Positions 45,793 through 56,350 of a stretch of DNA of 64,000 nt are shown here, piece by piece. Both the position numbers and the translations under genes were made by a program. How positions within the stretch are numbered: the first letter of the stretch is position 1; each line of letters starts with the position of its first letter. The notes under the pieces were generated by a model, which ran no database searches, had not been told where the DNA came from, and saw only the letters and a list, made by a program, of their open reading frames with translations. Source of the DNA: Chitinophaga costaii (GTDB taxonomy: Bacteria > Bacteroidota > Bacteroidia > Chitinophagales > Chitinophagaceae); assembly GCF_900094705.1 (NCBI RefSeq), contig NZ_FMAR01000004.1:248001-312000 (forward strand), in the 5' to 3' direction.

Positions 45793-46544
45793 TCGGATTG
45801 CATTAAAAATCACTTAAAAAAGTATTATAAAGTACTTAACTACAGGTTATACAGCCTTACATAGTCATGTGGAAGCACATGCAGGGTATAGTATGCAGGT
45901 TGATACGCAGTACAGTAATAGCTAGAAGCGTTAATTCAATACTTTATGAGAAATGCTACGGCTGTGAAAATAAGCAGAAACCGGGAGTTCAAAAATGGTT
46001 TTTTACAAGTGGTAAAATATTAAATTTGGTACCTGGCAGTGATACCAGGCATCAATTGGCCGGTACAGGGAATGCATGGTAAAAAAAATATTGGCCTGGT
46101 TTTTAACCTTATTTAATACTTCCTATTTAATACTCCCTTCCCAATAATCCGCTTTTTTTACCATCCTGAAATTTTCTTGCACAGAATTAATAAATATAAG
46201 GCTAATTTTGATTTACCTCAACCTGCAACTACTTATTAGTGATAATCGCTTAATATGAAAACTTTTTTACATGCGATACTGTCCCGGAGCCCGGCCCCCT
46301 GACAGTTTTCCGTATGAGGCATAAAGGAAACCTTTTATTGTATATTAGAACATTCTGGTATGAAAAGTTGTACTTATCATGGTTCTTTGTAAAAACCCGG
46401 CTGCTGGATACAGCGCGGAGCATGGTGCCATTGTTCATAGTCGTCGTTTTATTTTTTGTAAAAGAATAGCCGTTATGCTGCCTGCTATTATCGTCTTTTA
46501 TTTTTTGATTGGTATAAGCCGCATTTGATTGTCAAAAGCTAATT
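45793..46544. other. Divergent region between the two efflux operons
   Basis: About 750 bp without a convincing gene. It contains a weak hairpin (ACTGTC / GACAGT, 46280-46308). The plus-strand frame at 45867-46082 and the minus frame at 46250-46438 lack protein features. Confidence 0.45.
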
Positions 46545-47879
46545 ATGAAAAGAGCCATTATGAGTGTGCTATCGGTCATGGGCGTTTTAGCGTTCCATTT
46601 CCGCGTTCAGGCACAAACCACAGATTCCCTGCTGGCCCAGGCTACTGTGCATGATTGCGTACAGTATGCGCTGGTTCACCAGCCTGCCCTGAAGCAATCC
46701 CAGATCGATGAAGCCATCACCGATCGCACCGTAAAAAGTAAATTGGCAGATTGGTACCCTCAAATCGGGCTGAACTACAATTTCCAGCACTATTTCCAGT
46801 TGCCCAAGTCTAACTTTGGAGGAAACATTATACAGCAAGGGGTAGAGAATACCTCTGTTGTGGGCGCTGGGCTTACGCAAAACATTTTCAACCGGGATGT
46901 GTTGCTGGCTAGCAGCACCGCAAAAACCGTTCGCCTGCAAGCCCGGCAGAATACGGTGAACAACCAGATCGTAACGATCTCAAACGTAAGCAAGGCCTAT
47001 TATGATGTGCTGCTTACCCAGCGCCAAATACAGGTGCTGGTAGAAGATACCATCCGGCTGCAACGTAGCCTCCGGGACGCCTACAACCAATACCAGGGTG
47101 GTATTACAGACAAGGTGGATTACAAACAGGCACAGATCTCGCTTAACAATGCCAAGTCTCAATTAAAAAGCGCTTCAGAAATTCTCAATGCCAAGTATGC
47201 CACCCTGAAACAGGAAATGGGATATCCCGTATCCGGCACGCTGAACCTGGTGTACGATTCTGCTACCATGGTGCAGCAAGCCATTTCGCTAGACACCAGC
47301 ACCCAGGTAGTATACGACAACCGTATTGAATACCAGTTGGAACAAACTACACAGCAACTGTTACAGGCTGAACTTCGATACAACCGTTGGAGCTTCCTGC
47401 CCACCGTGTCTGCCTTTGCAAACTATAACCTGGCCTATTTCAACGAACAGTTCAGTAAAACGTACAATACTGATTATCCAAACTCCTATGCGGGTTTGCA
47501 GTTGTCGCTGCCCATTTTCCAGGGTACCAAGCGTACCCAGAATATTCGTATTGCAGAATTGCAACTGGCCCGTTCTAATTGGGATGTTGCCCAATTGAAA
47601 GAGCAGATCAATACGGAATATACACAGGCCATGGCTACGTATAAGGGTAATCTCAACGATTTCTTTGTGCTTAAAGAAAACGTAGAACTGGCCTCCGATG
47701 TGTATACCACGGTAAATCTTCAATACCGGGAAGGCGTAAAAACCTACCTGGATGTGATTGTGGCCGAATCGGATCTCCGCACTGCGCAACTCAACTATTT
47801 TAACGCCCTGTACGCTGTACTGTCTGCCAAGGTAGACCTTCAGCGCTCCCTTGGCACGCTTACACCGCAAACGTTTTAA
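46545..47879 (+). CDS. TolC-family outer membrane efflux protein
   Basis: 444 residues with signal peptide (MKRAIMSVLSVMGVLAFHF...AQ). The first repeat begins TVHDCVQYALVHQPALKQSQ; SKAYYDVLLTQRQIQVLVED and YREGVKTYLDVIVAESDLRTAQ are conserved TolC segments. First gene of the HAE1-type operon; the adaptor follows after 112 bp. It forms the outer-membrane channel of that pump. It is only distantly similar to the TolC of the divergent operon by eye. Confidence 0.92.
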   Translation: MKRAIMSVLSVMGVLAFHFRVQAQTTDSLLAQATVHDCVQYALVHQPALKQSQIDEAITDRTVKSKLADWYPQIGLNYNFQHYFQLPKSNFGGNIIQQGVENTSVVGAGLTQNIFNRDVLLASSTAKTVRLQARQNTVNNQIVTISNVSKAYYDVLLTQRQIQVLVEDTIRLQRSLRDAYNQYQGGITDKVDYKQAQISLNNAKSQLKSASEILNAKYATLKQEMGYPVSGTLNLVYDSATMVQQAISLDTSTQVVYDNRIEYQLEQTTQQLLQAELRYNRWSFLPTVSAFANYNLAYFNEQFSKTYNTDYPNSYAGLQLSLPIFQGTKRTQNIRIAELQLARSNWDVAQLKEQINTEYTQAMATYKGNLNDFFVLKENVELASDVYTTVNLQYREGVKTYLDVIVAESDLRTAQLNYFNALYAVLSAKVDLQRSLGTLTPQTF

Positions 47880-47991
47880 ACAGAGTACTATGTTTCCGGT
47901 ATAACGTACCCAAGGGTTACTACATCTTACCGTTAATAGTGTACATTGAACGATACAAGCATCTTTAGACATCATACTTTATACTGACAGA

Positions 47992-49188
47992 ATGAAACAG
48001 CACTCTCTTTTATTGATCTGTGTGGCCGGCTCCCTGAGCTGGACGGCTTGTCATGGCCCATCCAATACGCCGCCTCCTAACCCGGCAACGCCTGTACAAA
48101 TAGCGCCTGTAGTCGATACCGACGCTGTTTATTACGATAAATATCCCGCCACGGTGCTGGCATTGAATACCGTAGAATTACGGGCCCAGGTTTCTGGCTT
48201 TATCACCGGAATTTTCTTCCAGGAAGGACAGGTAGTACAGAAAGGCAAGCCCCTGTATGAAATAGACCGTCGCAAATACGAAGCTGCTTACAACCAGGCC
48301 GTAGCTAATGTAGCCAGTGCGAAGGCTAACCTCGTGAGAGCGCAGAAAGACATTGATCGCTATAATAAACTGGCAGAGCAGGACGCTATCGCTAAGCAGG
48401 TAGTGGATAATGCTGTAGCGACCTTCGAAACCCAGAAAGCACAGTTAGAGGTGGCGGAAGCTGCCGTGCGCAGTGCAGCTACAGACCTGGATTACGCAAC
48501 CATCCGCGCGCCTTTCACCGGTCGCATTGGTATTTCACAGGTTAAACTTGGCGCCCAGGTAAGCCCTGGCACTACGCTGCTCAATACTATTTCCACCGAA
48601 GATCCGATTACCGTACAGTTTGTGGTGAATCAAACGGAAATATCCCGCTTCGTAGCTTATGAAAACCGCAAGGGTGGTACTAACGATTCTACTTTTAAGA
48701 TACAACTGCCCGATGGCACAATGTATAACCAAAACGGCCACCTGTATGCAATAGATCGTGGCGTGGATAACCAAACAGCTACCATCAACATTAAGGTGGA
48801 AGTGCCGAATCCGAAAGACCTGCTGAAAGATGGTATGAGTGTAAGCATGCACGTGCTTAACGACCTTTCCGGCCAGCGGCTGATCATTCCTTACAAGGCC
48901 ATTACGGAACAAATGGGTGAATTCTTTGTGTTTGTTGCGAAAGATTCTATCGGACTGCAAAGAAAAGTACACATGGGTCCCAAGATCAGGGATCGCGTGG
49001 TGATTCTGGACGGTATTAATGCCGGCGATCAGGTGATCACGGAAGGCTTCCAGCGGTTGCGCGATAGTGGCAAGATTTCCGTGGTGTCGCCGCCAGATCA
49101 AAACAACACTTCCGCAGGAGCAGCACCCGCCGCTAGCGCTACACCAGCCGCAAAGCCCGCTGCTGGTGAAAAACCGGCCAACCACTAA
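47992..49188 (+). CDS. RND efflux periplasmic adaptor (AcrA/MexA-like) lipoprotein
   Basis: 398 residues. Signal peptide with lipobox WTAC; VELRAQVSGFITGIFFQEGQ (lipoyl half), a coiled-coil hairpin with NQAVANVASAKANLVRAQKDI, then YATIRAPFTGRIGIS and the barrel domain. The C-terminus is a low-complexity Ala/Pro tail. It links the HAE1 pump encoded next to the TolC encoded before it. Confidence 0.92.
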   Translation: MKQHSLLLICVAGSLSWTACHGPSNTPPPNPATPVQIAPVVDTDAVYYDKYPATVLALNTVELRAQVSGFITGIFFQEGQVVQKGKPLYEIDRRKYEAAYNQAVANVASAKANLVRAQKDIDRYNKLAEQDAIAKQVVDNAVATFETQKAQLEVAEAAVRSAATDLDYATIRAPFTGRIGISQVKLGAQVSPGTTLLNTISTEDPITVQFVVNQTEISRFVAYENRKGGTNDSTFKIQLPDGTMYNQNGHLYAIDRGVDNQTATINIKVEVPNPKDLLKDGMSVSMHVLNDLSGQRLIIPYKAITEQMGEFFVFVAKDSIGLQRKVHMGPKIRDRVVILDGINAGDQVITEGFQRLRDSGKISVVSPPDQNNTSAGAAPAASATPAAKPAAGEKPANH

Positions 49189-49278
49189 GCAAAGCCGTCG
49201 GAAACGGACCGTTTATACGGTCCACCGCATGGAAATGATTGACGGATATTTGATTCAACAGCTCAAACAGCGAAGATT

Positions 49279-52200
49279 ATGATTGCAGATACTTTTATAC
49301 GCAGGCCGGTGACCGCCATTGTGATCTCGGTAGTACTGGTGCTGGTAGGCCTGCTGGCAATGATGAACCTGCCGATCGGGCAATACCCCGAAATTTCGCC
49401 TCCTACTGTGCAGGTTACTGGTACCTATACGGGTGCCGATGCGCAAACGGTGGAGCAAACCACCGCCACCCCGGTGGAAGTGCAGATAAATGGTACACCT
49501 GGTATGACCTACATGACTTCCAACTCTACAAGTGCAGGCGCTATGTCTCTCACGGTGAACTTTGAAGTAGGTACGGACATTAACATCGCCGCCCTGGATG
49601 TGCAGAACCGCGTTGGTATTGCCACCCCCACGTTGCCGCAGGAAGTACAGCGTTTAGGCCTTACGGTTAGAAAGCGTAACCCCAGTATTCTGATGCTGGT
49701 GGCCTTATATTCTCCGAAGGGGTCGCACAACATTACTTTCCTGGATAACTATGCAAATATCTACCTGAAAGATGCCTTGCTGCGTGCCAATGGAGTAGGG
49801 GATATCTTCACCCGTGCAGACGACTTCTCGATGCGTATCTGGCTCAACCCCTCCAAACTGGCGGAGATGGGCGTTACCTCAGATGATATACGCGCTGCTA
49901 TTACAGAGCAGAACCAGCAGATTGCTTCCGGTTCCGTAGGCTCGCCGCCACAGCAGATGGGACAAACGTTCGAGTATTCTATCATTGTGAAAGGCCGTTT
50001 AGTAACTCCGGAAGAATTTGGTAACATTATCATCAAGACCCGCCCCAGTGATGGAGCAGTGGTATATATGAAAGATGTAGCCCGCGTGGAACTGGGTAAA
50101 TTCAATTACGCCGGTAACTCCTTCGTGGATGGTAAACGCGCCTCTTACCTGCTGGTGTACCAGGCTCCTGGTAGTAACGCTATCTCTACAGCAGATGCCG
50201 TGGTCGCCACCATGGAACAATTGAAAAAGGTATTCCCCCAGGACGTAGATTATGTAGTTCCGTTCGAGGCTGTAACGGTGGTACGCGTTTCTATTCATGA
50301 AGTGGTAGAAACACTGGTCGTCGCCCTGATCCTTGTAATTGTGGTGGTGTTCCTCTTCCTGCAAAGCTGGCGCGCCACCCTCATTCCGGTACTGGCCATT
50401 CCGGTATCTATCATTGCTACCTTTATCTTTTTCTTCCCGCTAGGCTTTACCATCAATACCCTTACCCTGTTTGGTTTCGTACTGGCCATTGGTATTGTGG
50501 TGGATGATGCGATCGTAGTGGTGGAAGCGGTGCAGCATAATATGGACCATGAAGGCATGTCTCCCAAAGATGCCACCCATAGGGCCATGGAGGAAATATC
50601 CGGGCCGGTAGTCGCCATCGCCCTGATCTTGTGCGCGGTGTTTGTACCGGTGGGTTTTATCCCCGGCATAGTAGGTCGTTTGTATCAGCAGTTCGCGATC
50701 ACCATTGCGATCTCTGTACTGATTTCCGCTTTTGTAGCACTATCGCTTACGCCGGCCTTGTGTACGCTGCTGCTGAAACCCATGAACCTGAGCGGGGAAT
50801 CCCGTGGTCTTAATAAATTCTTCTTCAAGTTTAACATATGGTTTGGTCATCTTACCTCCCGGTACTCACTGGGCGTGAAGAAGGTACTGCGCCGTTCCAG
50901 TGTTGCACTGGTGATGCTGGTGCTAATTATTGTAGCCGCCATATTATTATTCCGCAATAAGGCTACCGGTTTCATTCCAACGGAAGATGATGGGCGTATT
51001 ATCATTACTTACGATATGCCGGAATCTTCTGCTACAGAGCGTACGGTGCAAGAGCTGCGTGAAATAATGCGTACGCTGGACAGTGTGCCAGAGATCAGGC
51101 ATTACGCTGCATTGGGCGGTTTGAATGCCATTAACTTTGCCACCAAGTCGAACTCCGCCACCATTTTCTGCCAGTTGAAACCCTGGGACGAACGTAAAGA
51201 GAAATCCCAGCAGATCTTTGCCCTGGTAGCGAGTTTACAGGCTAAACTGTCGCGTTTCAAAGAAGCTAACGTGGTGGTGATACCACCACCCGCCATCCCT
51301 GGTTTGGGTAACACGGGCGGTTATTCCTTTGAGCTGGAACAGAAAGGGGGTAGCGGTGATATCAAACAGTTTGAAACGGTGTTGCGTAATTTCATAACCG
51401 CTGCCAGCGCCCGTAAGGAACTGGCACGCCCTTTCACCTTCTTCACGGCCCGCACCCCTGGCTACTCCCTGGAGATAGACCGTGAAAAAGCCAAGAAGCT
51501 GGGTGTAAAGATATCTGATATCGCCTCTGCGCTGCAAACGTACATGGGCTCTGTGTACATCAATGACTTTACCATCTATGGCCGTAACTTCCGTGTGCTG
51601 GCGCAGGCCGACAGCAGTTTCCGTGGCAGCATCAGCGACCTGGGTAAATATTATGTGCGTAATAACGCGGGTAGCATGGTACCCCTCAGCACGCTTACAT
51701 CCTATAAAGTAATAGAAAGCGCGCCGGTAATTTCCCACTATAACCTATTCCGGTCTGCGGAAATAAATGGTAATGCCGCCCCGGGTTATAGCTCTGGCGA
51801 CGCCATTGCCGCCCTGCAAGATGTAGCAGCTAAGACGTTGCCTGATGGTTATGGTTATGAGTTCTCCGGTTTGAGCCGCGAGGAAATTCTTTCCGGATCT
51901 AAGACCATTTATATTTTCGCACTTTCCATCGTGTTCGTATTCTTGTTCCTGGCCGCCCTGTACGAAAGCTGGTCTGTACCCTTCTCGGTGTTGCTGGCCG
52001 TACCCCTGGGCGTGTTTGGGGCCATCCTGGCGCTTACCCTGGCTGGACCTACGATCACCAACAATGTATATGCACAGATCGGTTTGATCACCCTGATAGG
52101 GCTGGCCGCCAAGAACGCTATCCTGATCGTGGAGTTTGCCAAAGAGCGTGTAGACCGTGGTATGGATGTAGTGACAGCCACTGTGGAAGCAGCCAAGCTG

Positions 52201-52467
52201 CGCTTGCGCCCGATTATTATGACCTCCCTGGCGTTTTTGCTGGGTGTCCTGCCGCTGGCTTTTGCATCCGGTGCAGGTGCCTTCTCCCGCAGAACCATGG
52301 GTATCACAGTATTGGGCGGTATGCTGGCAGCCACCTTCCTGGCCATTTTTATGGTACCGGTGCTGTATATGTCTATTACCAAATGGGCTTATGGTAAAGA
52401 AAAGCTAGAAAAAATGAAGGAAAAGTACAACTCTGTACCCGACCACGACGTGCAGGGACACGTGTAA
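49279..52467 (+). CDS. Multidrug efflux RND permease (HAE1/AcrB family)
   Basis: 1062-residue inner-membrane pump. The N-terminus FIRRPVTAIVISVVLVLVG and LPIGQYPEISPPTVQVTGTY are diagnostic of HAE1 pumps; helix 4 contains GIVVDDAIVVVEAVQHNM with the proton-relay Asp pair; helix 10 region has AKNAILIVEFAKERVDRG with the key Lys. Twelve helices and length are normal. It exports hydrophobic drugs, solvents or natural products. Last gene of the TolC-adaptor-pump operon, followed by an intrinsic terminator. Confidence 0.95.
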   Translation: MIADTFIRRPVTAIVISVVLVLVGLLAMMNLPIGQYPEISPPTVQVTGTYTGADAQTVEQTTATPVEVQINGTPGMTYMTSNSTSAGAMSLTVNFEVGTDINIAALDVQNRVGIATPTLPQEVQRLGLTVRKRNPSILMLVALYSPKGSHNITFLDNYANIYLKDALLRANGVGDIFTRADDFSMRIWLNPSKLAEMGVTSDDIRAAITEQNQQIASGSVGSPPQQMGQTFEYSIIVKGRLVTPEEFGNIIIKTRPSDGAVVYMKDVARVELGKFNYAGNSFVDGKRASYLLVYQAPGSNAISTADAVVATMEQLKKVFPQDVDYVVPFEAVTVVRVSIHEVVETLVVALILVIVVVFLFLQSWRATLIPVLAIPVSIIATFIFFFPLGFTINTLTLFGFVLAIGIVVDDAIVVVEAVQHNMDHEGMSPKDATHRAMEEISGPVVAIALILCAVFVPVGFIPGIVGRLYQQFAITIAISVLISAFVALSLTPALCTLLLKPMNLSGESRGLNKFFFKFNIWFGHLTSRYSLGVKKVLRRSSVALVMLVLIIVAAILLFRNKATGFIPTEDDGRIIITYDMPESSATERTVQELREIMRTLDSVPEIRHYAALGGLNAINFATKSNSATIFCQLKPWDERKEKSQQIFALVASLQAKLSRFKEANVVVIPPPAIPGLGNTGGYSFELEQKGGSGDIKQFETVLRNFITAASARKELARPFTFFTARTPGYSLEIDREKAKKLGVKISDIASALQTYMGSVYINDFTIYGRNFRVLAQADSSFRGSISDLGKYYVRNNAGSMVPLSTLTSYKVIESAPVISHYNLFRSAEINGNAAPGYSSGDAIAALQDVAAKTLPDGYGYEFSGLSREEILSGSKTIYIFALSIVFVFLFLAALYESWSVPFSVLLAVPLGVFGAILALTLAGPTITNNVYAQIGLITLIGLAAKNAILIVEFAKERVDRGMDVVTATVEAAKLRLRPIIMTSLAFLLGVLPLAFASGAGAFSRRTMGITVLGGMLAATFLAIFMVPVLYMSITKWAYGKEKLEKMKEKYNSVPDHDVQGHV

Positions 52468-52502
52468 TTTATAACACCTTTTCCCAAAACGATAATATGC
52501 TG

Positions 52503-52545
52503 AAAGGCGGAATGCCAGGTTGGTCTTGGTATTCCGCCTTTTTTT
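52503..52545 (+). terminator. Intrinsic terminator of the HAE1 operon
   Basis: Stem AAAGGCGGAATGCC / GGTATTCCGCCTTT (one G-T pair) with an 11-nt loop, followed by a T-run, 35 bp after the pump stop. Confidence 0.85.
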
Positions 52546-52850
52546 GCGGGAATAGGGTCATCTAGCATCCATTTTAGCGAAAGGTGCCAAATGTATTATC
52601 TGTGCAGCCGGTTTCGTTATTATTGCGCGGGAGCGGTACCATTCATTGAAGGAATATCCCGCTAATTTAAACTTGCGCATAAAAATATGCCCTGCAAAGT
52701 TTTGGGCCGCTGCATAGCTTAACATTGCCATTTATTTAACCTAGGGTCCATCGCCAACCGATGTCGCTGAAAAAGGACGGGTAGTGTACCCGGCAGGAAT
52801 CTTGTTATCCCGCGTAAATGTTTGGCTAGGATTGCTTGACGCTGACTATT
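52546..52850. other. Intergenic region
   Basis: About 305 bp between the efflux-operon terminator and the beta-barrel gene. No coding frame or clear promoter was recognised. Confidence 0.45.
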
Positions 52851-55547
52851 ATGAATTGTACCAGGCTACTGCTGTTTGTGACCTTTTTACTGGCAGGGCT
52901 TGCCGCTTCTGCCCAAACCACGCATCGCGTAGTAAAAGGGATGGTACGCGACTCCACCGGCCTGTTGCTGCCTGGTGCCAGTGTACGCCTGGTTATTGCC
53001 CACGATACCCTCAGCACCATTACCCATGACGACGGTAGTTTTGACATTCCTCACGTTACCGGGTCCCGCTTCAGCATGCTGGTTTATATGATGAGTTATG
53101 CCGGATTTAAGCAGGATTATTCATTTCCGGAAAAGGATAGCGTAGTCCTTGTGGGGACTATCATTCTGCAACCCAACGTACATCAACTGAAAGCCGTTAC
53201 GGTGAAAGGTGCTGCGATGGCTGTTTCTTTTCATGGCGATACGGTGGAATATAGCACCGCCGCCTATCCTGTACGCGCCGGAAGTAGTGTGGGGGAGGTG
53301 GTGAAACGCCTGCCTGGAGTGGATGTAGACCATAGTGGCAAGGTAACTGCACAGGGAAAAGAGATAACCCGCATCCGCGTGAATGGCAAAGATTTTTTTG
53401 GCACCGATGTTAACAAAGCGCTCAAAAATCTGCCTGCCGATATCATTGATAAATTACAGGTGATCGATGATTATGGCGACGCGGCCAATCTTTCTGGTGT
53501 AAAAACCGGAGTGCCGCAAAAGATCATCAACCTTACCCTGAAGCCAGACAAACAAAACGGCGCTTTTGGCAATGCCACCCTGGCAGGGGGTACCAGTGGG
53601 CGATACCTGGGTGCCATGAATGTAAACCGCTTCAAAGGCGAACGGCAGCTTTCTGTAGTTGGGGATTTTAATAATACCAACGCGGCTGCATTCAGCTTTG
53701 GCGATAATGGTGGCATTAGTGGCAGCGATGGCAGCACACTTTCGCATTCCGCCGGCATCAATTACCGCGATCAGTTCAGTAAGAAACTGATGGGCTACGG
53801 CAGCTACAGTTATTCCGACTCCAAGTCGCTGGTGACCGGCGTTACCGCACAGCAAACCATAGATGCCAGTTATGTGAATATTAACAATCAAAATAATAGC
53901 AGCGCTGCTACCAATAAAAGCCATAACCTGAATTACAACCTGGAATACAAGATAGATACCCTGAACTTCCTGAAAATATCTCCCAACCTTTCCTGGAACA
54001 ATGGCGATGCCGGCAGCGTTAGCCAGTTTCATATAGAACAAAATAACCTGTACCCCATCAAGATATCCGATGGTACTACTAATAGCGTCAATACCACTAA
54101 AAGCCCTTCCGTAAATGGTACCATCCTGTACAACCACCGCTTTTTGAAAAAAGGCCGTAACCTTAATATTACGGCTACCTACAGCCGTACAGACAGTAAA
54201 TCATTGCAGGATACCCGCACGCTCACCCACATTGGTTACGTAGATAGTGTTGACTTAGATACTTCCCTGCACCAGCAGGTAAACAGTAATAATGGCAATA
54301 ACAACGTGATGGCCCGCCTTTCTTATACAGCGCCTATTGATACCTTTAGTTTACTGGAGTTTAATTACAGTTTTAACAGCGCCAGCAGCAACACCCTGCG
54401 GGAAACCTGGAATATTGATCCGGCAGCCGTGAAAACGCGGGTGGATTCACAAAGCAACCGTTACAACTACCTGTTCATTACCCAACGGCTGTCATTGAAT
54501 TATAACCTGAAATTAAAAAAGCATAATATAACCGTGGGCCTCACAGGACAGCCCCTGGTGCTGAGCGGCACCTCTACGCACCCTGATTTTTCGACCCGCA
54601 AAACGGCTTTCAACTTTATACCTACGGCGCGATACACGTATAATTTCAATAACAGCGAAGCCTTTTCTATGAACTATAATGGTAGCAGTAGCCAGCCAGG
54701 TTTTATGCAGCTTATGCCCGTTACTGATCTTTCCAACCCGCAGTACCCTGTTGTGGGCAATCCTAACCTGAAACCCGAATTTACCCAATCTGTGGGCTTG
54801 CAATACCGCCGCTTCGATATGAAAAAAGGCAATACCTTTTTTATTAATATCAACGGCAGTACCACCGGCAACCGAATTGTGAATAACATTATAAACGACT
54901 CCGCCCACCTGTCGCAGATGAGTAATACCGTAATTCAGGAAACCCGCTATCTTAATACCAACGGAGCCTACATGGCCAACGGGTATTACTCCTACGCACA
55001 GCCTTTTTTTAACCGTAAGTTTACCACCACACTTACCGGCGGGGTAAGTTATAATAACAATATTTCCTATACCAACGACCTGCGCCAACTAGGCCGCAAC
55101 TGGGTTTGGAGTCAGGGCGCCAGGCTGCGGGTAAACCTGCCAGACCTGATAGAAGCAGAACTTTCCGGCACATACGTAAACAACCGTACGCTATACAGCA
55201 CACCTGGTGGGTATAATTCCACCACCCATTCTATCGTGTTGGAATTGTATGGTAAGAATTATATCGGCAAACATTTTATTGTGGGATATAATGGTAGTAA
55301 AAGTATTAACAGCGGCTATAGCAGCGGGGTAGGTGTTAATCCGTTGGTGGTAAATCTTTACCTGGAATGCCAGCTATTGAATGGTAATAAAGCCGCCATC
55401 CGTTTGCAGGGATTTGATCTTTTTAATGAAAATACAGGCGTATATCATACCGTAATTGGTCCGGTGATTACCGATACACGTAACAATCGCTTGTCACGTT
55501 ATTTCCTGTTATCATTTTCTTACCGTTTGCAACAGTTCGGATTCTAA
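52851..55547 (+). CDS. Outer membrane beta-barrel family protein (TonB-receptor-like)
   Basis: 898 residues from the ATG at 52851, which begins the signal peptide MNCTRLLLFVTFLLAGLA; a TTG five codons upstream is less likely. A carboxypeptidase-regulatory-like domain (about 25-115: VVKGMVRDSTGLLLPGASV) precedes a plug-like region (GEVVKRLPGVDVD, IRVNGKDFFGTDVNKALKN) and a long barrel of alternating strands ending in aromatic LLSFSYRLQQFGF, the usual outer-membrane insertion signal. The OMP_b-brl_3 class: transporter or surface protein whose ligand is unknown. No SusD partner is adjacent. Confidence 0.9.
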   Translation: MNCTRLLLFVTFLLAGLAASAQTTHRVVKGMVRDSTGLLLPGASVRLVIAHDTLSTITHDDGSFDIPHVTGSRFSMLVYMMSYAGFKQDYSFPEKDSVVLVGTIILQPNVHQLKAVTVKGAAMAVSFHGDTVEYSTAAYPVRAGSSVGEVVKRLPGVDVDHSGKVTAQGKEITRIRVNGKDFFGTDVNKALKNLPADIIDKLQVIDDYGDAANLSGVKTGVPQKIINLTLKPDKQNGAFGNATLAGGTSGRYLGAMNVNRFKGERQLSVVGDFNNTNAAAFSFGDNGGISGSDGSTLSHSAGINYRDQFSKKLMGYGSYSYSDSKSLVTGVTAQQTIDASYVNINNQNNSSAATNKSHNLNYNLEYKIDTLNFLKISPNLSWNNGDAGSVSQFHIEQNNLYPIKISDGTTNSVNTTKSPSVNGTILYNHRFLKKGRNLNITATYSRTDSKSLQDTRTLTHIGYVDSVDLDTSLHQQVNSNNGNNNVMARLSYTAPIDTFSLLEFNYSFNSASSNTLRETWNIDPAAVKTRVDSQSNRYNYLFITQRLSLNYNLKLKKHNITVGLTGQPLVLSGTSTHPDFSTRKTAFNFIPTARYTYNFNNSEAFSMNYNGSSSQPGFMQLMPVTDLSNPQYPVVGNPNLKPEFTQSVGLQYRRFDMKKGNTFFININGSTTGNRIVNNIINDSAHLSQMSNTVIQETRYLNTNGAYMANGYYSYAQPFFNRKFTTTLTGGVSYNNNISYTNDLRQLGRNWVWSQGARLRVNLPDLIEAELSGTYVNNRTLYSTPGGYNSTTHSIVLELYGKNYIGKHFIVGYNGSKSINSGYSSGVGVNPLVVNLYLECQLLNGNKAAIRLQGFDLFNENTGVYHTVIGPVITDTRNNRLSRYFLLSFSYRLQQFGF

Positions 55548-55621
55548 ACGATGTGTTGAAAAATGGAGGAGAAAGCGGGTGTATTTATTATATTCGTAGT
55601 TCTTAAGTTTAACATTATGGT

Positions 55622-56326
55622 ATGATAGGATACACTCGCCAAAAGCATGTACTGATAGCGGTAGATTGCATCATTTTTGGTTTCGATGGCAGCAGTATGC
55701 GGCAGTTAGTGGTGAAGCGCAGTTTTGAACCTGCCAAGGGTAAATGGACGCTGGCCGGCGGTTTTGTGCAGCCAGGCGAAGACCTGCCCGTGGCCGCTGC
55801 CCGCATCCTTACATTGCTGACCGGCCTGGAAGGGGTGTATCTGGAGCAACTGGCCGCTTTTGACCACCCTGACCGCGACCCCAAGGAACGAACGGTATCT
55901 GTTGCTTATTTTGCCCTCATCGATATTAATCAATACAAGCAGCAGCTCAGCAACGAATACCAGGCCGCCTGGTTCGACTTGCGAGAAGCGCCCCCGCTTA
56001 TTTTTGACCACGATAGCATGGTAGCGCTGGCCAAAGAACGCTTGCGTTATAAAGCCGCCATTCATCCCATATTGTTCGAATTGCTGCCTGCCCGTTTTAC
56101 TATTCCACAATTACAACAGCTCTATGAATCGGTATATGAAGCTACCTTCGACAAACGTAATTTCAGCCGCAAAATTCTGTCTACTGGCTTGCTGGTAAAA
56201 CAAAAGGAGAAAGAGAAAGAAAGCTCTAAAAAGGGAGCTTATTATTACAAATTAGACAAGCGCCGTTACCAGGAAAAATTTCATTCCTTTCTGAATTTTG
56301 TAACTGATCCGGAGAAATTAAAATAA
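55622..56326 (+). CDS. Nudix-like transcription regulator (NrtR/AraR type)
   Basis: 234 residues. The N-terminal Nudix fold keeps the frame of the Nudix box (Gly47, Glu53, Arg61, Gly68), but all three Glu after the Arg are replaced (RILTLLTGL instead of RExxEExG), so metal-dependent hydrolysis should be lost. The C-terminal 90 residues (LLPARFTIPQLQQLYESVYE, FDKRNFSRKIL, YYKLDKRRYQ) form the winged helix typical of NrtR-family regulators. In Bacteroidota these repress or activate sugar or NAD genes, with a sugar or ADP-ribose derivative as ligand. The target genes are not evident here. Confidence 0.88.
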   Translation: MIGYTRQKHVLIAVDCIIFGFDGSSMRQLVVKRSFEPAKGKWTLAGGFVQPGEDLPVAAARILTLLTGLEGVYLEQLAAFDHPDRDPKERTVSVAYFALIDINQYKQQLSNEYQAAWFDLREAPPLIFDHDSMVALAKERLRYKAAIHPILFELLPARFTIPQLQQLYESVYEATFDKRNFSRKILSTGLLVKQKEKEKESSKKGAYYYKLDKRRYQEKFHSFLNFVTDPEKLK

Positions 56327-56350
56327 CACGCTTTCTTCAGCGCGCAAATA

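Noticed and set aside
45867..46082. 71-codon plus-strand frame between the efflux operons
   Set aside because: No signal, domain or conserved-looking sequence; likely chance.
46277..46310. Terminator or operator hairpin in the divergent efflux region
   Set aside because: Only 6-bp arms with a 17-bp GC-rich loop and a weak T-run; no gene ends nearby.
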